Positions 1 to 8,847 of a stretch of 64,000 nucleotides of DNA are shown one piece after another; within the stretch, counting starts at the first letter, position 1, and each line of letters begins with the position of its first letter. Under the pieces are notes generated by a model. That model ran no database searches. It saw nothing but the letters and a program-made list of their open reading frames with translations, and had not been told where the DNA came from. The stretch lies in NCBI RefSeq assembly GCF_004310345.1, contig NZ_SISK01000003.1, positions 1 to 64,000 of the forward strand. Direction: 5' to 3'. Position numbers and translations under genes: made by a program. The stretch comes from Paracoccus subflavus. GTDB taxonomy: Bacteria; Pseudomonadota; Alphaproteobacteria; Rhodobacterales; Rhodobacteraceae.

Positions 1-115
1 CGTTCAAACTGCGCGTCGCTTAACCAGAACTCCGAAGCCATGTCCGTCCTCCTGCTTCAAACCGCAGGGAATCACACTTCGGCCCAGCGGGGAATCCCGT
101 TTATGGGTCCAGATC

Positions 116-733
116 CTAGGCCTCCAGCAGCTTGCGATACAGGTTTTCCAGGAACCGCTCGGCCTCGTCGAAGGCATCGTGACCGGGGCCAAGCACGGCG
201 CGGATCTGCACGTCGAAATCGGCGTAATGCTGGGTCAATGCCCAGATGGAAAAGATCAGGTGCCGCGGGTCCATGGGCGTCAGCCGTCCTTGGTCCATCC
301 AGCCTTGCAGCGTTGCGGCGGCGGTATCCACAATGCCGCGCAGGCTGCCCCCCAGGATTTCGGTCAGATGTGGCGCGCCTTGCAGAATCTCATAGGCAAA
401 CAGGCGGCTTTCGCGGGGGAAACGGCGCGACATCTCCAGCTTGGCGCGGACATAGCCCAGCACCTCGTCCAGGGGCTCGCCCGCCGGGTCGATCCGCACC
501 ATCGGCGCCAGCCACATGTCCAGCAGCGTCGTCAGCAAGGTCTTGTGAATGTCATCCTTGGAGCCGAAGTAGTACAGCACATTGGGCTTGGACAGGCCTG
601 CGGCCCTGGCGATCTGGTCCACCGTGGCGCCGCGAAAACCGCTTTCCGAAAACACCGTCAAGGCGCCTTCCAGGATCAGGTCACGGTTTTTCTGCTGAAT
701 ACGCGTCAGGATGGGCTGCGCCTGATCTGCCAT
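116..733 (-). CDS. rutR: TetR-family repressor, RutR-like
   Basis: This 205-residue protein is a TetR/AcrR regulator predicted to repress pyrimidine catabolism. The N-terminal helix-turn-helix covers about residues 18-60, with the recognition region GLSKPNVLYYFGSKDDI. The remainder is a helical ligand domain of the kind found in RutR, where uracil or thymine releases the DNA. It is transcribed away from the pyrimidine degradation genes that start at 927. A 16-bp palindrome close to the E. coli RutR site lies between the two genes at 830-845, and another precedes preT. The family assignment is clear; the RutR subfamily rests on the sequence resemblance, the neighbours and the operator. The true ligand is not known. 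Confidence 0.8.
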   Translation of the reverse strand: MADQAQPILTRIQQKNRDLILEGALTVFSESGFRGATVDQIARAAGLSKPNVLYYFGSKDDIHKTLLTTLLDMWLAPMVRIDPAGEPLDEVLGYVRAKLEMSRRFPRESRLFAYEILQGAPHLTEILGGSLRGIVDTAAATLQGWMDQGRLTPMDPRHLIFSIWALTQHYADFDVQIRAVLGPGHDAFDEAERFLENLYRKLLEA

Positions 734-829
734 TGCCGGTTACGCCTTGATCTGATGCAAATTCGGGCAGTTGGGAACAGGGCACCCGTCGCAGCGCTTG
801 ACTGGCCCATGCCCCGTGCTAGCCTGATC

Positions 830-845
830 CTGACCGTTTGGTCAA
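830..845. promoter_or_regulatory. RutR-like operator between rutR and the catabolic operon
   Basis: The sequence CTGACCGTTTGGTCAA lies in the divergent intergenic region. It fits the E. coli RutR consensus TTGACCA-N2-TGGTCAA at 12 of the 14 defined positions. Its place between the repressor gene and the first catabolic gene suits repression of both. Binding is inferred. Confidence 0.65.
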
Positions 846-926
846 CAACCGAAGGGGCCTGTCGCTGCCCAGCCGATCCAGTCGATCCTGCGCCAGAACA
901 GGACGGCCAGACAGGAAGGATGACCG

Positions 927-2195
927 ATGACCGATGATCCAAGGGGGCCATCCCTTGCACCCAACATGCGGGTCGATGGCGAACGGCTGTGGGACAGCCT
1001 GATGCAGATGGCCCGCATCGGTCCCGGAATCGCAGGCGGCAATAACCGCCAGACCCTGACCGACGCCGACGCCCAAGGCCGCGCCCTGTTCCGGGAATGG
1101 TGCAAGGATGCGGGCATGACCATGGGCCTGGACCGCATGGGCAGCATGTTCATGCGCCACGAAGGGGCGGAACCCGATCTGGACCCCGTCTATATCGGCA
1201 GCCATCTGGACACCCAGCCAACGGGCGGCAAATACGACGGCGTCCTGGGCGTGCTGGCCGGGCTGGAGGTGGTCCGGTCGATCCGCGACATGGGCATCGT
1301 GACGCGCCGGCCCATCGTGGTCGTGAACTGGACGAACGAGGAAGGCGCCCGCTTTGCCCCCGCGATGCTGGCCTCCGGCGTCTTTACGGGGGTTCATGAC
1401 GAGGATTACGCCAACAGCCGCACCGATGCCGAGGGCAGGCGCTTCGGCGACGAGTTGGACCGCATCGGCTGGCGCGGCACCGAGGCGCCGGGGGCCCGCC
1501 GAATTCATGCCATGTTCGAGTACCATATCGAACAAGGCCCGATCCTCGAGGCCGAAGGCAGGCAGATCGGCGTCGTCACCCATGGGCAGGGCCTGTGGTG
1601 GCTGCAGGTCACGCTGACCGGCAAGGACGCGCATACCGGATCGACGCCCATGTCCATGCGCGTGAACGCGGGCCTGGGCATGGCCCGCATCATCGAGGCC
1701 GTGCACCGCATCGCCATGGACCATCAGCCCGACGCGGTGGGCGCGGTGGGCCAGGCCAATGTCTTTCCCAACAGCCGCAACGTGATCCCCGGCAAGGCCG
1801 TGTTCACCATCGACTTCCGGTCGCCCGATCTGGCGAAGCTGACCTCGATGCGCACCCGGCTGGAGGAGGAAGCCTTCCGCATCGCAGCCGATCTGGGCTT
1901 GGGCATCGACATCGAGCCGGTCGGCCATTTCGATCCGGTGGCCTTCGATCCCGGCCTGGTCGAGACGGTGCGCAATGCGGCGCAACGGCTGGGTTACAGC
2001 CATATGAACATCGTCTCGGGCGCGGGCCACGACGCCTGCTGGATCAACCGCGTGGCGCCCACGGTGATGATCATGTGCCCCTGCGTGGGCGGGCTGTCGC
2101 ATAACGAGGCCGAGGAGATCAGCCCCGAATGGGCGGCGGCGGGGGCGGACGTGCTGCTGCACGCGGTGCTGGATGCGGCGGAGGTGGTGCGCTGA
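927..2195 (+). CDS. M20-family N-carbamoyl hydrolase (beta-ureidopropionase type)
   Basis: A 422-residue zinc-dependent amidohydrolase of the allantoate amidohydrolase / N-carbamoyl-L-amino acid hydrolase / beta-ureidopropionase family. Visible metal-site motifs are GSHLDTQPTGGKYDG (His93, Asp95, Asp104) and NWTNEEG (Glu138-Glu139), with a late GAGHDACW motif near residue 385. Next to dihydropyrimidinase the likely job is the third step of reductive pyrimidine breakdown: N-carbamoyl-beta-alanine to beta-alanine, CO2 and ammonia. The ATG at 927 is preceded by AGGAAGGA; an ATG seven bases earlier runs straight into a stop. Allantoate or another carbamoyl amino acid as substrate cannot be excluded from sequence alone. 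Confidence 0.85.
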   Translation: MTDDPRGPSLAPNMRVDGERLWDSLMQMARIGPGIAGGNNRQTLTDADAQGRALFREWCKDAGMTMGLDRMGSMFMRHEGAEPDLDPVYIGSHLDTQPTGGKYDGVLGVLAGLEVVRSIRDMGIVTRRPIVVVNWTNEEGARFAPAMLASGVFTGVHDEDYANSRTDAEGRRFGDELDRIGWRGTEAPGARRIHAMFEYHIEQGPILEAEGRQIGVVTHGQGLWWLQVTLTGKDAHTGSTPMSMRVNAGLGMARIIEAVHRIAMDHQPDAVGAVGQANVFPNSRNVIPGKAVFTIDFRSPDLAKLTSMRTRLEEEAFRIAADLGLGIDIEPVGHFDPVAFDPGLVETVRNAAQRLGYSHMNIVSGAGHDACWINRVAPTVMIMCPCVGGLSHNEAEEISPEWAAAGADVLLHAVLDAAEVVR

Positions 2196-2260
2196 ACGGA
2201 CCTCCGGGACTTCGCGTCCCGGACCAACAGGATATTCTTGTGAAAAAGAGGGACCAGGCG

Positions 2261-3712
2261 ATGGGCACGGTTATTCGAGGGGGAACGGTTGTCACCGCCG
2301 ACCTCACCTACAAAGCCGACATCCTGATCGAACACGGCCGCATCGCCGCCATCGGCCAGGGGCTGACCGGCGACACCGTGCTGGACGCCAGCGGCTGCCT
2401 TGTCATGCCCGGCGGGATCGACCCGCACACGCATCTGGAGATGCCCTTCATGGGTACCTATTCCGCCGACGACTTCGACAGCGGCACGCGCGCGGCGCTG
2501 GCGGGCGGGACGACCATGGTGGTGGATTTCGCCCTGCCCTCGCCCGGCCAAGGGCTGCTGGACGCCTTGCAGATGTGGGACAACAAGTCGGGCCGGGCGC
2601 ATTGCGATTATTCGTTCCACATGGCGGTGACGTGGTGGGACCAGCAGGTCTTCGACGAAATGGCGCAGGTGGTGGATCGCGGTATCACCAGCTTCAAGCA
2701 CTTCATGGCCTACAAGGGCGCGCTGATGGTGAATGACGACGAGTTGTTCAGCAGCTTCCGCCGGGTGGGCGACCTGGGCGGCGTGGCCCTGGTCCATGCC
2801 GAGAACGGCGACGTGGTGGCCGAACTGCAGGCCCGCCTGCTGGCCCAAGGCAACACCGGACCCGAGGCCCATGCCTATTCCCGCCCCCCGCAGGTCGAGG
2901 GCGAGGCCACCAACCGCGCCATCATGGTGGCCGACATGGCGGGGGTGCCGCTGTATGTGGTCCATGTGTCCTGCGAGGACAGCCACGAGGCGATCCGCCG
3001 GGCGCGTTCCCAAGGCAAGCGCGTCTGGGGCGAGCCGCTGATCCAGCACCTGACGCTGGACGAAAGCGAATACTTCAACGCCGACTGGGACCACGCCGCC
3101 CGCCGCGTCATGTCGCCGCCCTTCCGCGACAAGCGGCATCAGGACAGCCTGTGGGCCGGGCTGCAGTCGGGCAGCCTGTCGGTGGTGGCGACGGATCATT
3201 GCGCCTTCACCACCGATCAGAAACGCACCGGCATCGGTGATTTCACCAAGATCCCGAACGGCACCGGCGGGTTGGAGGATCGGATGCCGATGCTGTGGAC
3301 GCACGGCGTCGGCACCGGACGCCTGACGCCCAATGAATTCGTGGCCGTCACCTCGACCAACATCGCCAAGATCCTGGGGATGTATCCCCGCAAGGGCGCG
3401 GTGCTGGTGGGGTCGGATGCCGATCTGGTCATCTGGGATCCCGAGGCGGAAAAGACCATCACGGCAGACAGCCAGCAATCGGCCATCGACTACAACGTGT
3501 TCGAGGGCCAGCGCGTCAAGGGCCTGCCCCGCTATGTGTTGACGCGGGGGCATCTGGCGGTGACAGAGGGCGCGCTGGATAGCCGCGAGGGCCACGGGGA
3601 ATTCGTTGCCCGAGAGCCGCGCGGCACGGTGAACCGGGCGCTGTCGGCCTGGAAGGAACTGACCGCGCCGCGCCCGGTGGAGCGGTCGGGCATTCCGGCA
3701 AGCGGGGTGTGA
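2261..3712 (+). CDS. hydA: Dihydropyrimidinase
   Basis: A 483-residue cyclic amidohydrolase that opens 5,6-dihydrouracil or dihydrothymine to the N-carbamoyl-beta-amino acid, the second step of the reductive pathway. The binuclear metal site shows as GGIDPHTHLEM (His56, His58), the lysine that is carbamylated in the family in HFMAYKG (Lys152), then HAENGDV, HVSCEDSHEAI and ATDHCAF. The length is normal for D-hydantoinase/dihydropyrimidinase. The ATG at 2261 follows AAGAGGGA at good spacing; an in-frame GTG at 2240 is possible but has no comparable ribosome binding site. It lies 65 bp after the hydrolase gene and one base before the transporter ATPase, so all are probably one operon. Confidence 0.92.
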   Translation: MGTVIRGGTVVTADLTYKADILIEHGRIAAIGQGLTGDTVLDASGCLVMPGGIDPHTHLEMPFMGTYSADDFDSGTRAALAGGTTMVVDFALPSPGQGLLDALQMWDNKSGRAHCDYSFHMAVTWWDQQVFDEMAQVVDRGITSFKHFMAYKGALMVNDDELFSSFRRVGDLGGVALVHAENGDVVAELQARLLAQGNTGPEAHAYSRPPQVEGEATNRAIMVADMAGVPLYVVHVSCEDSHEAIRRARSQGKRVWGEPLIQHLTLDESEYFNADWDHAARRVMSPPFRDKRHQDSLWAGLQSGSLSVVATDHCAFTTDQKRTGIGDFTKIPNGTGGLEDRMPMLWTHGVGTGRLTPNEFVAVTSTNIAKILGMYPRKGAVLVGSDADLVIWDPEAEKTITADSQQSAIDYNVFEGQRVKGLPRYVLTRGHLAVTEGALDSREGHGEFVAREPRGTVNRALSAWKELTAPRPVERSGIPASGV

Positions 3713-3713
3713 G

Positions 3714-4487
3714 TTGACGGCGATCCAAGCCCGCGACGTATCGCTGACCTTCCCCACCGCCGACGGCCCCGTCCATGCGCTCAAGGACGTCAGCCTGACC
3801 ATCGAGCGCGGCGATTTCGTCAGCTTCATCGGCCCCTCGGGCTGCGGCAAGACCACCCTCCTGCGGGCCATCGCCGCCCTGGAGACCCCGACGGGCGGAA
3901 CGCTGACCGTCAACGGCATGACGCCCGACGCGGCGCGCAAGGCGCGGGCCTATGGCTATGTCTTCCAGGCGCCGGGGCTTTATCCCTGGCGCACCATCGC
4001 CGGCAACATCAGCCTGCCGCTGGAGATCATGGGTTTTTCCCGCGCCGAGCGGGCGCAGCGGATCACACGCGTGCTGGACCTCGTGGATCTGACCGGCTTC
4101 GGCGGCAAGTTTCCATGGCAGTTGTCGGGCGGGATGCAGCAGCGCGCCAGCATCGCCCGCGCCTTGGCCTTTGATGCCGACATCCTGCTGATGGACGAAC
4201 CCTTTGGTGCCCTGGACGAGATCGTCCGCGACCGCCTGAACGAGGCGCTGCTGGATCTGTGGAAGAAGACCGGCAAGACCATCGGTTTCGTCACCCATTC
4301 CATCCCCGAGGCGGTGTACCTGTCCACCCGGATCGTCGTGATGTCGCCGCGACCGGGCCGGATCACGCGGGTGATCGACAGCCCCCTGCCCCGCGACCGT
4401 CCGCTGGACATCCGCGACACGCCCGAATTCATCGCGCTTGCCCAGCAGGTCCGCGAGGGGCTGCGCGAGGGGCACAGCTATGACTGA
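3714..4487 (+). CDS. NitT/TauT-type ABC transporter ATPase
   Basis: A 257-residue ATP-binding subunit of an importer. It shows Walker A GPSGCGKTTLL, signature LSGGMQQRASIARAL, Walker B ILLMDEPFGALDE and the switch histidine in FVTHSIPEA. SIPEAVYLSTRIVVMSPRPGRI is typical of the nitrate/taurine/thiamine-precursor group. The start is a TTG one base after the dihydropyrimidinase stop, which implies translational coupling. The two permeases and a binding protein follow directly. Substrate is inferred from the operon: a pyrimidine base or a dihydro or carbamoyl derivative. Confidence 0.9.
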   Translation: MTAIQARDVSLTFPTADGPVHALKDVSLTIERGDFVSFIGPSGCGKTTLLRAIAALETPTGGTLTVNGMTPDAARKARAYGYVFQAPGLYPWRTIAGNISLPLEIMGFSRAERAQRITRVLDLVDLTGFGGKFPWQLSGGMQQRASIARALAFDADILLMDEPFGALDEIVRDRLNEALLDLWKKTGKTIGFVTHSIPEAVYLSTRIVVMSPRPGRITRVIDSPLPRDRPLDIRDTPEFIALAQQVREGLREGHSYD

Positions 4488-5391
4488 AAAGACCGCGCCC
4501 TGGAGGCCCGGCGGGATCAGCCTCAGCTTCGGGTGCGTCCTTCCCATCCTGAGCGTGCTGCTGGCGATCATCGTGATCTGGTATCTTGCCGCGGTCTGGA
4601 TGAACGCCACCTGGGTCCGCGATCAGGCCGCGCGGGCCGATGCGGTCCTGACGGCCGGCGACCTGATCCGGCAGACGCTGACGCTGGACCGGCCCGTCCT
4701 GCCCGCGCCGCATCAGGTGGCCGCAGGACTGTGGGACGGGGTTGCGGGCCAGGCCGTCACCTCGCGCCGCAGCCTGGTCTGGCATGGCTGGGTCACGCTG
4801 TCGGCGACCCTGGCGGGGTTCGCCATCGGCACGGCGGCGGGTATCCTGCTGGCGGTCGGGATCGTCCATAACCGCGCCATGGACCAGTCGGTGATGCCCT
4901 GGGCCGTGGCCAGCCAGACGGTGCCGATCCTGGCCATCGCGCCCATGGTGATCGTGGTCATGGCCAGCGCGGGCATCACCGGGCTGCTGCCCAAGGCCGT
5001 CATCGCCGCCTGGCTGTCGTTCTTTCCGGTGCTGGTCGGCATGGTCAAGGGGCTGCGGACGCCCGATGCCCTGCAACTGGACCAGATGCGCAGTTGGAGC
5101 GCCAGCCCGGCGCAGGTCTTTTGGCGGCTGCGGCTGCCCAGTTCGCTGCCCTATCTGTTCGCCAGCCTCAAGGTCGCCATCGCCGCCGCCCTTGTCGGCA
5201 CCATCGTGGGAGAGCTTCCGGCGGGCGCCACGGCGGGCCTTGGCGCGCGGCTGCTGTCGGGCAGCTATTACGGGCAGACCGTGCAGATCTGGGCGGCGCT
5301 GTTCGCGGCGGCGATTCTGGCCGCGTGCCTGGTCATGCTGATCGGCTGGATCGAACGTCTGACGCTGACCCGCATGGGGCTGGCGCGATGA
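4480..5391 (+). CDS. ABC transporter permease 1
   Basis: A 303-residue inner-membrane permease of the BPD_transp_1 family. A first hydrophobic segment lies at about residues 20-42, followed by a roughly 75-residue polar stretch, then five or so helices. The cytoplasmic coupling region is visible as SWSASPAQVFWRLRLPSSLP near residues 205-225. The gene overlaps the ATPase by 8 bp and its stop overlaps the start of the second permease as ATGA. I chose the ATG at 4480; an earlier in-frame ATG at 4438 would run 50 bp into the ATPase gene. With the next gene it forms a heterodimeric channel. Confidence 0.88.
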   Translation: MTEKTAPWRPGGISLSFGCVLPILSVLLAIIVIWYLAAVWMNATWVRDQAARADAVLTAGDLIRQTLTLDRPVLPAPHQVAAGLWDGVAGQAVTSRRSLVWHGWVTLSATLAGFAIGTAAGILLAVGIVHNRAMDQSVMPWAVASQTVPILAIAPMVIVVMASAGITGLLPKAVIAAWLSFFPVLVGMVKGLRTPDALQLDQMRSWSASPAQVFWRLRLPSSLPYLFASLKVAIAAALVGTIVGELPAGATAGLGARLLSGSYYGQTVQIWAALFAAAILAACLVMLIGWIERLTLTRMGLAR

Positions 5392-6230
5392 GCGCGCTGC
5401 CCATCATCGGTGTCTGGCTGGGCGCCCTGGCGCTCAACACCTGGCTGTCGCGTTTCGGCACGCGCGTCACGCGGCTGGCGGTGGCGCTGATCTTTGGCGC
5501 GACGATCCTGATCCTGTGGGAAATGATCGTGCGCATCTATGCCGTGCCCCCGGTGATCCTGCCCGCCCCCAGCCAGATCGGCGCCAGCTTTGCGGCAAAC
5601 ACCGCGATCCTGTGGACGGACTTCGTGCAGACCATCATCAAGGGCGCGCTGACCGGCTGGCTGATCGGCGCGGCGGCAGCCATCGCCACGGCCATCGCCA
5701 TCGACCGCAGCCCCTTTCTGCAACGGGGGCTGCTGCCCATCGGCAACTTCGTGGCCGCCCTGCCCATCGTCGGCATCGCGCCGATCCTGGTGATGTGGTT
5801 CGGCTTCGACTGGCAGTCCAAGGCCGCTGTCGTCGTGGTGATGGTGTTCTTTCCGATCCTGGTGAACATGGTGGCTGGACTTGCCGCGACCGATCCGATG
5901 CAGCGCGACCTGATGGCCACCTGGGCCGCGCCCTATGGCGCAAGCCTGTGGAAACTGCGCCTGCCCACCGCGATGCCCTTTCTGTTCAACGGGCTGAAGA
6001 TCACCACCACGCTGGCCCTGATCGGCGCCATCGTCGCGGAATTCTTCGGCAGCCCGACGCGGGGCATGGGATTTCGCATCTCGACCGCCGTGGGGCGGCT
6101 GGACCTGCCGCTGGTCTGGGCCGAGATCCTTGTGGCGGCCGTCGCGGGATCGCTGTTCTATGGCATCGTGGCGCTGATCGAAAAGAAGGTGACGTTCTGG
6201 CACCCGTCGCAGCGCCCTCAACGGGGATGA
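5388..6230 (+). CDS. ABC transporter permease 2
   Basis: A 280-residue partner permease of the same family. It has about six hydrophobic segments and the EAA-like coupling loop ATWAAPYGASLWKLRLPTAM near residues 180-200. The start overlaps the previous stop as ATGA, so the two subunits are probably made in equal amounts. It is followed after 24 bp by the binding-protein gene, which has its own strong ribosome binding site. Function is read from family and position; substrate is inferred from the pyrimidine genes around it. Confidence 0.88.
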   Translation: MSALPIIGVWLGALALNTWLSRFGTRVTRLAVALIFGATILILWEMIVRIYAVPPVILPAPSQIGASFAANTAILWTDFVQTIIKGALTGWLIGAAAAIATAIAIDRSPFLQRGLLPIGNFVAALPIVGIAPILVMWFGFDWQSKAAVVVVMVFFPILVNMVAGLAATDPMQRDLMATWAAPYGASLWKLRLPTAMPFLFNGLKITTTLALIGAIVAEFFGSPTRGMGFRISTAVGRLDLPLVWAEILVAAVAGSLFYGIVALIEKKVTFWHPSQRPQRG

Positions 6231-6254
6231 CACCCCACACACAGGAGAGGGAAG

Positions 6255-7235
6255 ATGAAAAAATTGATGCTGGGCGCCGCCCTGACGCTGGCAGGCGGCG
6301 CGGTGCAGGCACAGGAACTGACCCTGCAACTGAAATGGGTCACCCAGGCGCAGTTCGCGGGATATTATGTCGCCAAGGACAAGGGTTTCTACGAGGAGGA
6401 AGGCCTGGACGTGACCATCCTGCCCGGCGGCCCTGACATCGCGCCGACGCAGGTGCTGGCGGGCGGCGGGGCCGATGTGATCGTCGAATGGATGCCCGCC
6501 GCCCTGGCCGCGCGGGAAAAGGGGCTGCCGCTGGTCAACATCGCCCAGCCCTTCAAGGCGTCGGGGATGATGCTGACCTGCCTCAAGGAAAGCGGCATCA
6601 CCGACCCCGCCACGGATTTCAGGGGCAAGACCCTGGGCGTCTGGTTCTCGGGCAACGAATATCCGTTCCTGTCTTGGATGAGCCAGCTTGGCCTGTCCAC
6701 CGAAGGCGGCCCGGACGGCGTGACGGTCCTGAAACAGGGCTTCAACGTCGATCCCCTGCTGCAAAAGCAGGCGGCCTGCATCAGCACCATGACCTATAAC
6801 GAATACGGTCAGGTTCTGGACGCCGGCATCGCCGAGGATGACCTGGTCACCTTCAAATACGAGGATCAGGGCGTCGCCACGCTGGAGGACGGGCTTTACG
6901 TCCTGGAAAGCACGCTTCAGGATCAGGCAAAGGTCGCCGATCTGGTGAAATTCGTGCGCGCCAGCATGAAAGGCTGGAAATACGCCGAGGAAAACCCCCA
7001 GGAAGCCGCTGAGATCGTGCTGGAAAACGACGAGACCGGCGCCCAGACCCTGGATCACCAGGTCCGCATGATGACCGAGATCGCCAAGCTGACCGCCGGC
7101 AGCAACGGCGCCCTGGACGAGGCCGACTATCAGCGCACGGTGGACACGCTGATGGCGGGCGGGTCGGATCCGGTGATCTCGCAGGCGCCCGAGGGCGCGT
7201 TCAGCCACGTCATTACCGAACAGGCCGTGAACTAG
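6255..7235 (+). CDS. NMT1/THI5-like periplasmic binding protein
   Basis: A 326-residue substrate-binding protein for the preceding permeases. A Sec signal peptide ends near AVQAQ (residues 1-20). The mature start TLQLKWVTQAQFAGYYVAKDKGFY is the hallmark of NMT1/THI5-like proteins such as ThiY, which binds a formylaminopyrimidine. That family link to pyrimidine ligands and the catabolic neighbours suggest uptake of uracil, thymine or a related ring. The gene has a very good ribosome binding site (AGGAGAGGGA), fitting the high expression needed for a binding protein. A G/C-rich hairpin follows at 7279. Confidence 0.87.
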   Translation: MKKLMLGAALTLAGGAVQAQELTLQLKWVTQAQFAGYYVAKDKGFYEEEGLDVTILPGGPDIAPTQVLAGGGADVIVEWMPAALAAREKGLPLVNIAQPFKASGMMLTCLKESGITDPATDFRGKTLGVWFSGNEYPFLSWMSQLGLSTEGGPDGVTVLKQGFNVDPLLQKQAACISTMTYNEYGQVLDAGIAEDDLVTFKYEDQGVATLEDGLYVLESTLQDQAKVADLVKFVRASMKGWKYAEENPQEAAEIVLENDETGAQTLDHQVRMMTEIAKLTAGSNGALDEADYQRTVDTLMAGGSDPVISQAPEGAFSHVITEQAVN

Positions 7236-7278
7236 GTTTTTTTCTTCCCGATAGTCTTGGGGCAATCGCGCAAAGGAT

Positions 7279-7300
7279 GGGGGGCGGAAAGCCCCCCTTT
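7279..7300 (+). terminator. Hairpin terminator after the importer operon
   Basis: A perfect 7-bp stem, GGGGGGC / GCCCCCC, with the loop GGAAA, is followed by TTT. It lies 43 bases past the binding-protein stop and before the preT promoter region, where the first transcription unit should end. The T tract is short, so efficiency is uncertain. Confidence 0.6.
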
Positions 7301-7426
7301 CCCCTTGCGCGGGCATACGGACATCGGCCTTGGCCCGAGATCAGGCGCCCCCTCAGGCTTTGGGCAGGCTGACAGTCTTTGTGAAACCGCTTGCCTGAAA
7401 TATGCACAAATCGCCCCTGACAAAGT

Positions 7427-7442
7427 TTTACCATTTGATAAA
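7427..7442. promoter_or_regulatory. Second RutR-like operator, upstream of preT
   Basis: TTTACCATTTGATAAA matches the RutR consensus TTGACCA-N2-TGGTCAA at 11 of 14 defined positions and is itself a near-palindrome. It lies 53 bp before the preT start in an AT-rich patch that should hold the promoter. It is weaker than the site at 830-845, and binding is inferred. Confidence 0.5.
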
Positions 7443-7495
7443 AAATCTGTCGTGTGCCAGCCTGATTTCACCAACAGGTGAGCCAGGAGACGCAA

Positions 7496-8842
7496 ATGTC
7501 CCAAGCAAGACTGGCGCCGGGGGTCATGCCCGGCCGCCTCACGCCGCAGGAGATCGCGGCGAACTTTGTCGATGTCGCCCCGCCCCTGACCGATCACGAA
7601 GCCCGCGTGGCGGCCGACCGCTGCTATTTCTGCCATGATGCGCCCTGCATCGCGGCCTGCCCGACCGGCATCGACATTCCGCTGTTCATCCGCCAGATCG
7701 CGACCGGCACGCCCGATGCGGCGGCGATGACCATCTTTCACGCCAATATCTTCGGTGGCATGTGTGCCCGCGTCTGCCCGACCGAGACCCTGTGCGAGGG
7801 CGCCTGCGTCCGCATGGAGGCCGAGGGCGACCCGGTAGAGATCGGCGCGTTGCAGCGCTATGCCACCGACGGGCTGATGGCGCAGGGGGACCACCCCTTT
7901 CGCCGTGCGGCGCCGACCGGACGGCGCATCGCCGTGGTGGGCGCGGGGCCTGCGGGCCTGTCCTGCGCGCACAGGCTGGCCGCCAAGGGGCATGACGTCG
8001 TGATCTATGAGGCGCGCCCCAAGCCCGGCGGGCTGAACGAATACGGTATCGCCAGCTACAAGGCCGTGGACGGGTTCGCCCAGGCCGAGGTGGACTGGCT
8101 GCTGGGCATCGGCGGGATCGAGTTGCGCCATGACCACCGCCTTGGCCGCGACATCACACTGGACGCGCTGCGGGCCGAATACGACGCGGTGTTCCTGGGC
8201 ATGGGCTTGGGCGGAGTCAACGCCCTGCGGACCGAAGGCGAGGATCGCGGCAACGTGCTGGATGCCGTCAGCTTCATCCGCGACCTGCGGCAGGCCAGCG
8301 ATCTGACGACCCTGCCCGTGGGCCGGGATGTGGTGGTGATCGGCGGCGGCATGACGGCGGTGGACGCCGCCGTGCAGGCGCGTCTGCTGGGCGCGGAAAA
8401 CGTCACCATCGTCTATCGCCGCGACCGTTCGCAGATGGGAGCGAGCCTTCACGAACAGGATCATGCCACCAGCAGCGGCGTGCGGATCGTCTGCAATGCC
8501 GCGCCCGTCGGCCTGCATGGCAACGGCAGCGTGGCCGAGGTCGAATTCGCCTATACCGCCACGGACCCTGACGGTGGCCTGCACCTGACCGGGGACCGTT
8601 TCCGCCTCAGGGCCGACCAGGTGTTCCGTGCCATCGGCCAGCGGCTGGACGGGGTGCCCGAAGCCCTTGCGCTCGACGGCGGCAAGATCGGCGTGGCCGG
8701 CCCCGGACGCACCAGCATCCCCGGCGTCTGGGCCGGGGGCGACTGCGCCGCGGGGGGCGACGATCTGACCGTGACGGCGGTTGCACAGGGCCGCGACGCG
8801 GCAGAGGATATTCATCTGAGATTGTCAAACGACAGAAAGTGA
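7496..8842 (+). CDS. preT: NAD-dependent dihydropyrimidine dehydrogenase, PreT subunit
   Basis: A 448-residue flavoprotein subunit that takes electrons from NADH for reduction of uracil or thymine by PreA, the first step of the pathway. The N-terminal iron-sulfur part has two cysteine groups, at 43/46/51/55 and 90/94/100/104. The FAD loop VVGAGPAGLSCAHRLA begins near residue 145 and the nucleotide loop VIGGGMTAVDAA near 280. The ATG at 7496 follows AGGAGA; a GTG 18 bases earlier has no good site. PreA is normally the next gene but here lies beyond a sulfotransferase. Glutamate synthase small subunits are related, but the partner identifies this one. Confidence 0.92.
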   Translation: MSQARLAPGVMPGRLTPQEIAANFVDVAPPLTDHEARVAADRCYFCHDAPCIAACPTGIDIPLFIRQIATGTPDAAAMTIFHANIFGGMCARVCPTETLCEGACVRMEAEGDPVEIGALQRYATDGLMAQGDHPFRRAAPTGRRIAVVGAGPAGLSCAHRLAAKGHDVVIYEARPKPGGLNEYGIASYKAVDGFAQAEVDWLLGIGGIELRHDHRLGRDITLDALRAEYDAVFLGMGLGGVNALRTEGEDRGNVLDAVSFIRDLRQASDLTTLPVGRDVVVIGGGMTAVDAAVQARLLGAENVTIVYRRDRSQMGASLHEQDHATSSGVRIVCNAAPVGLHGNGSVAEVEFAYTATDPDGGLHLTGDRFRLRADQVFRAIGQRLDGVPEALALDGGKIGVAGPGRTSIPGVWAGGDCAAGGDDLTVTAVAQGRDAAEDIHLRLSNDRK

Positions 8843-8847
8843 TTCGG

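Noticed and set aside
1..115. The left edge as the end of a gene
   Set aside because: No open frame there has recognisable similarity, and the frames that cross it are antisense to rutR.
2129..2260. An upstream extension of dihydropyrimidinase by 44 codons
   Set aside because: It overlaps the end of the previous gene, has low-complexity Gly/Ala, and lacks similarity to the family; the ATG at 2261 has a good ribosome binding site.
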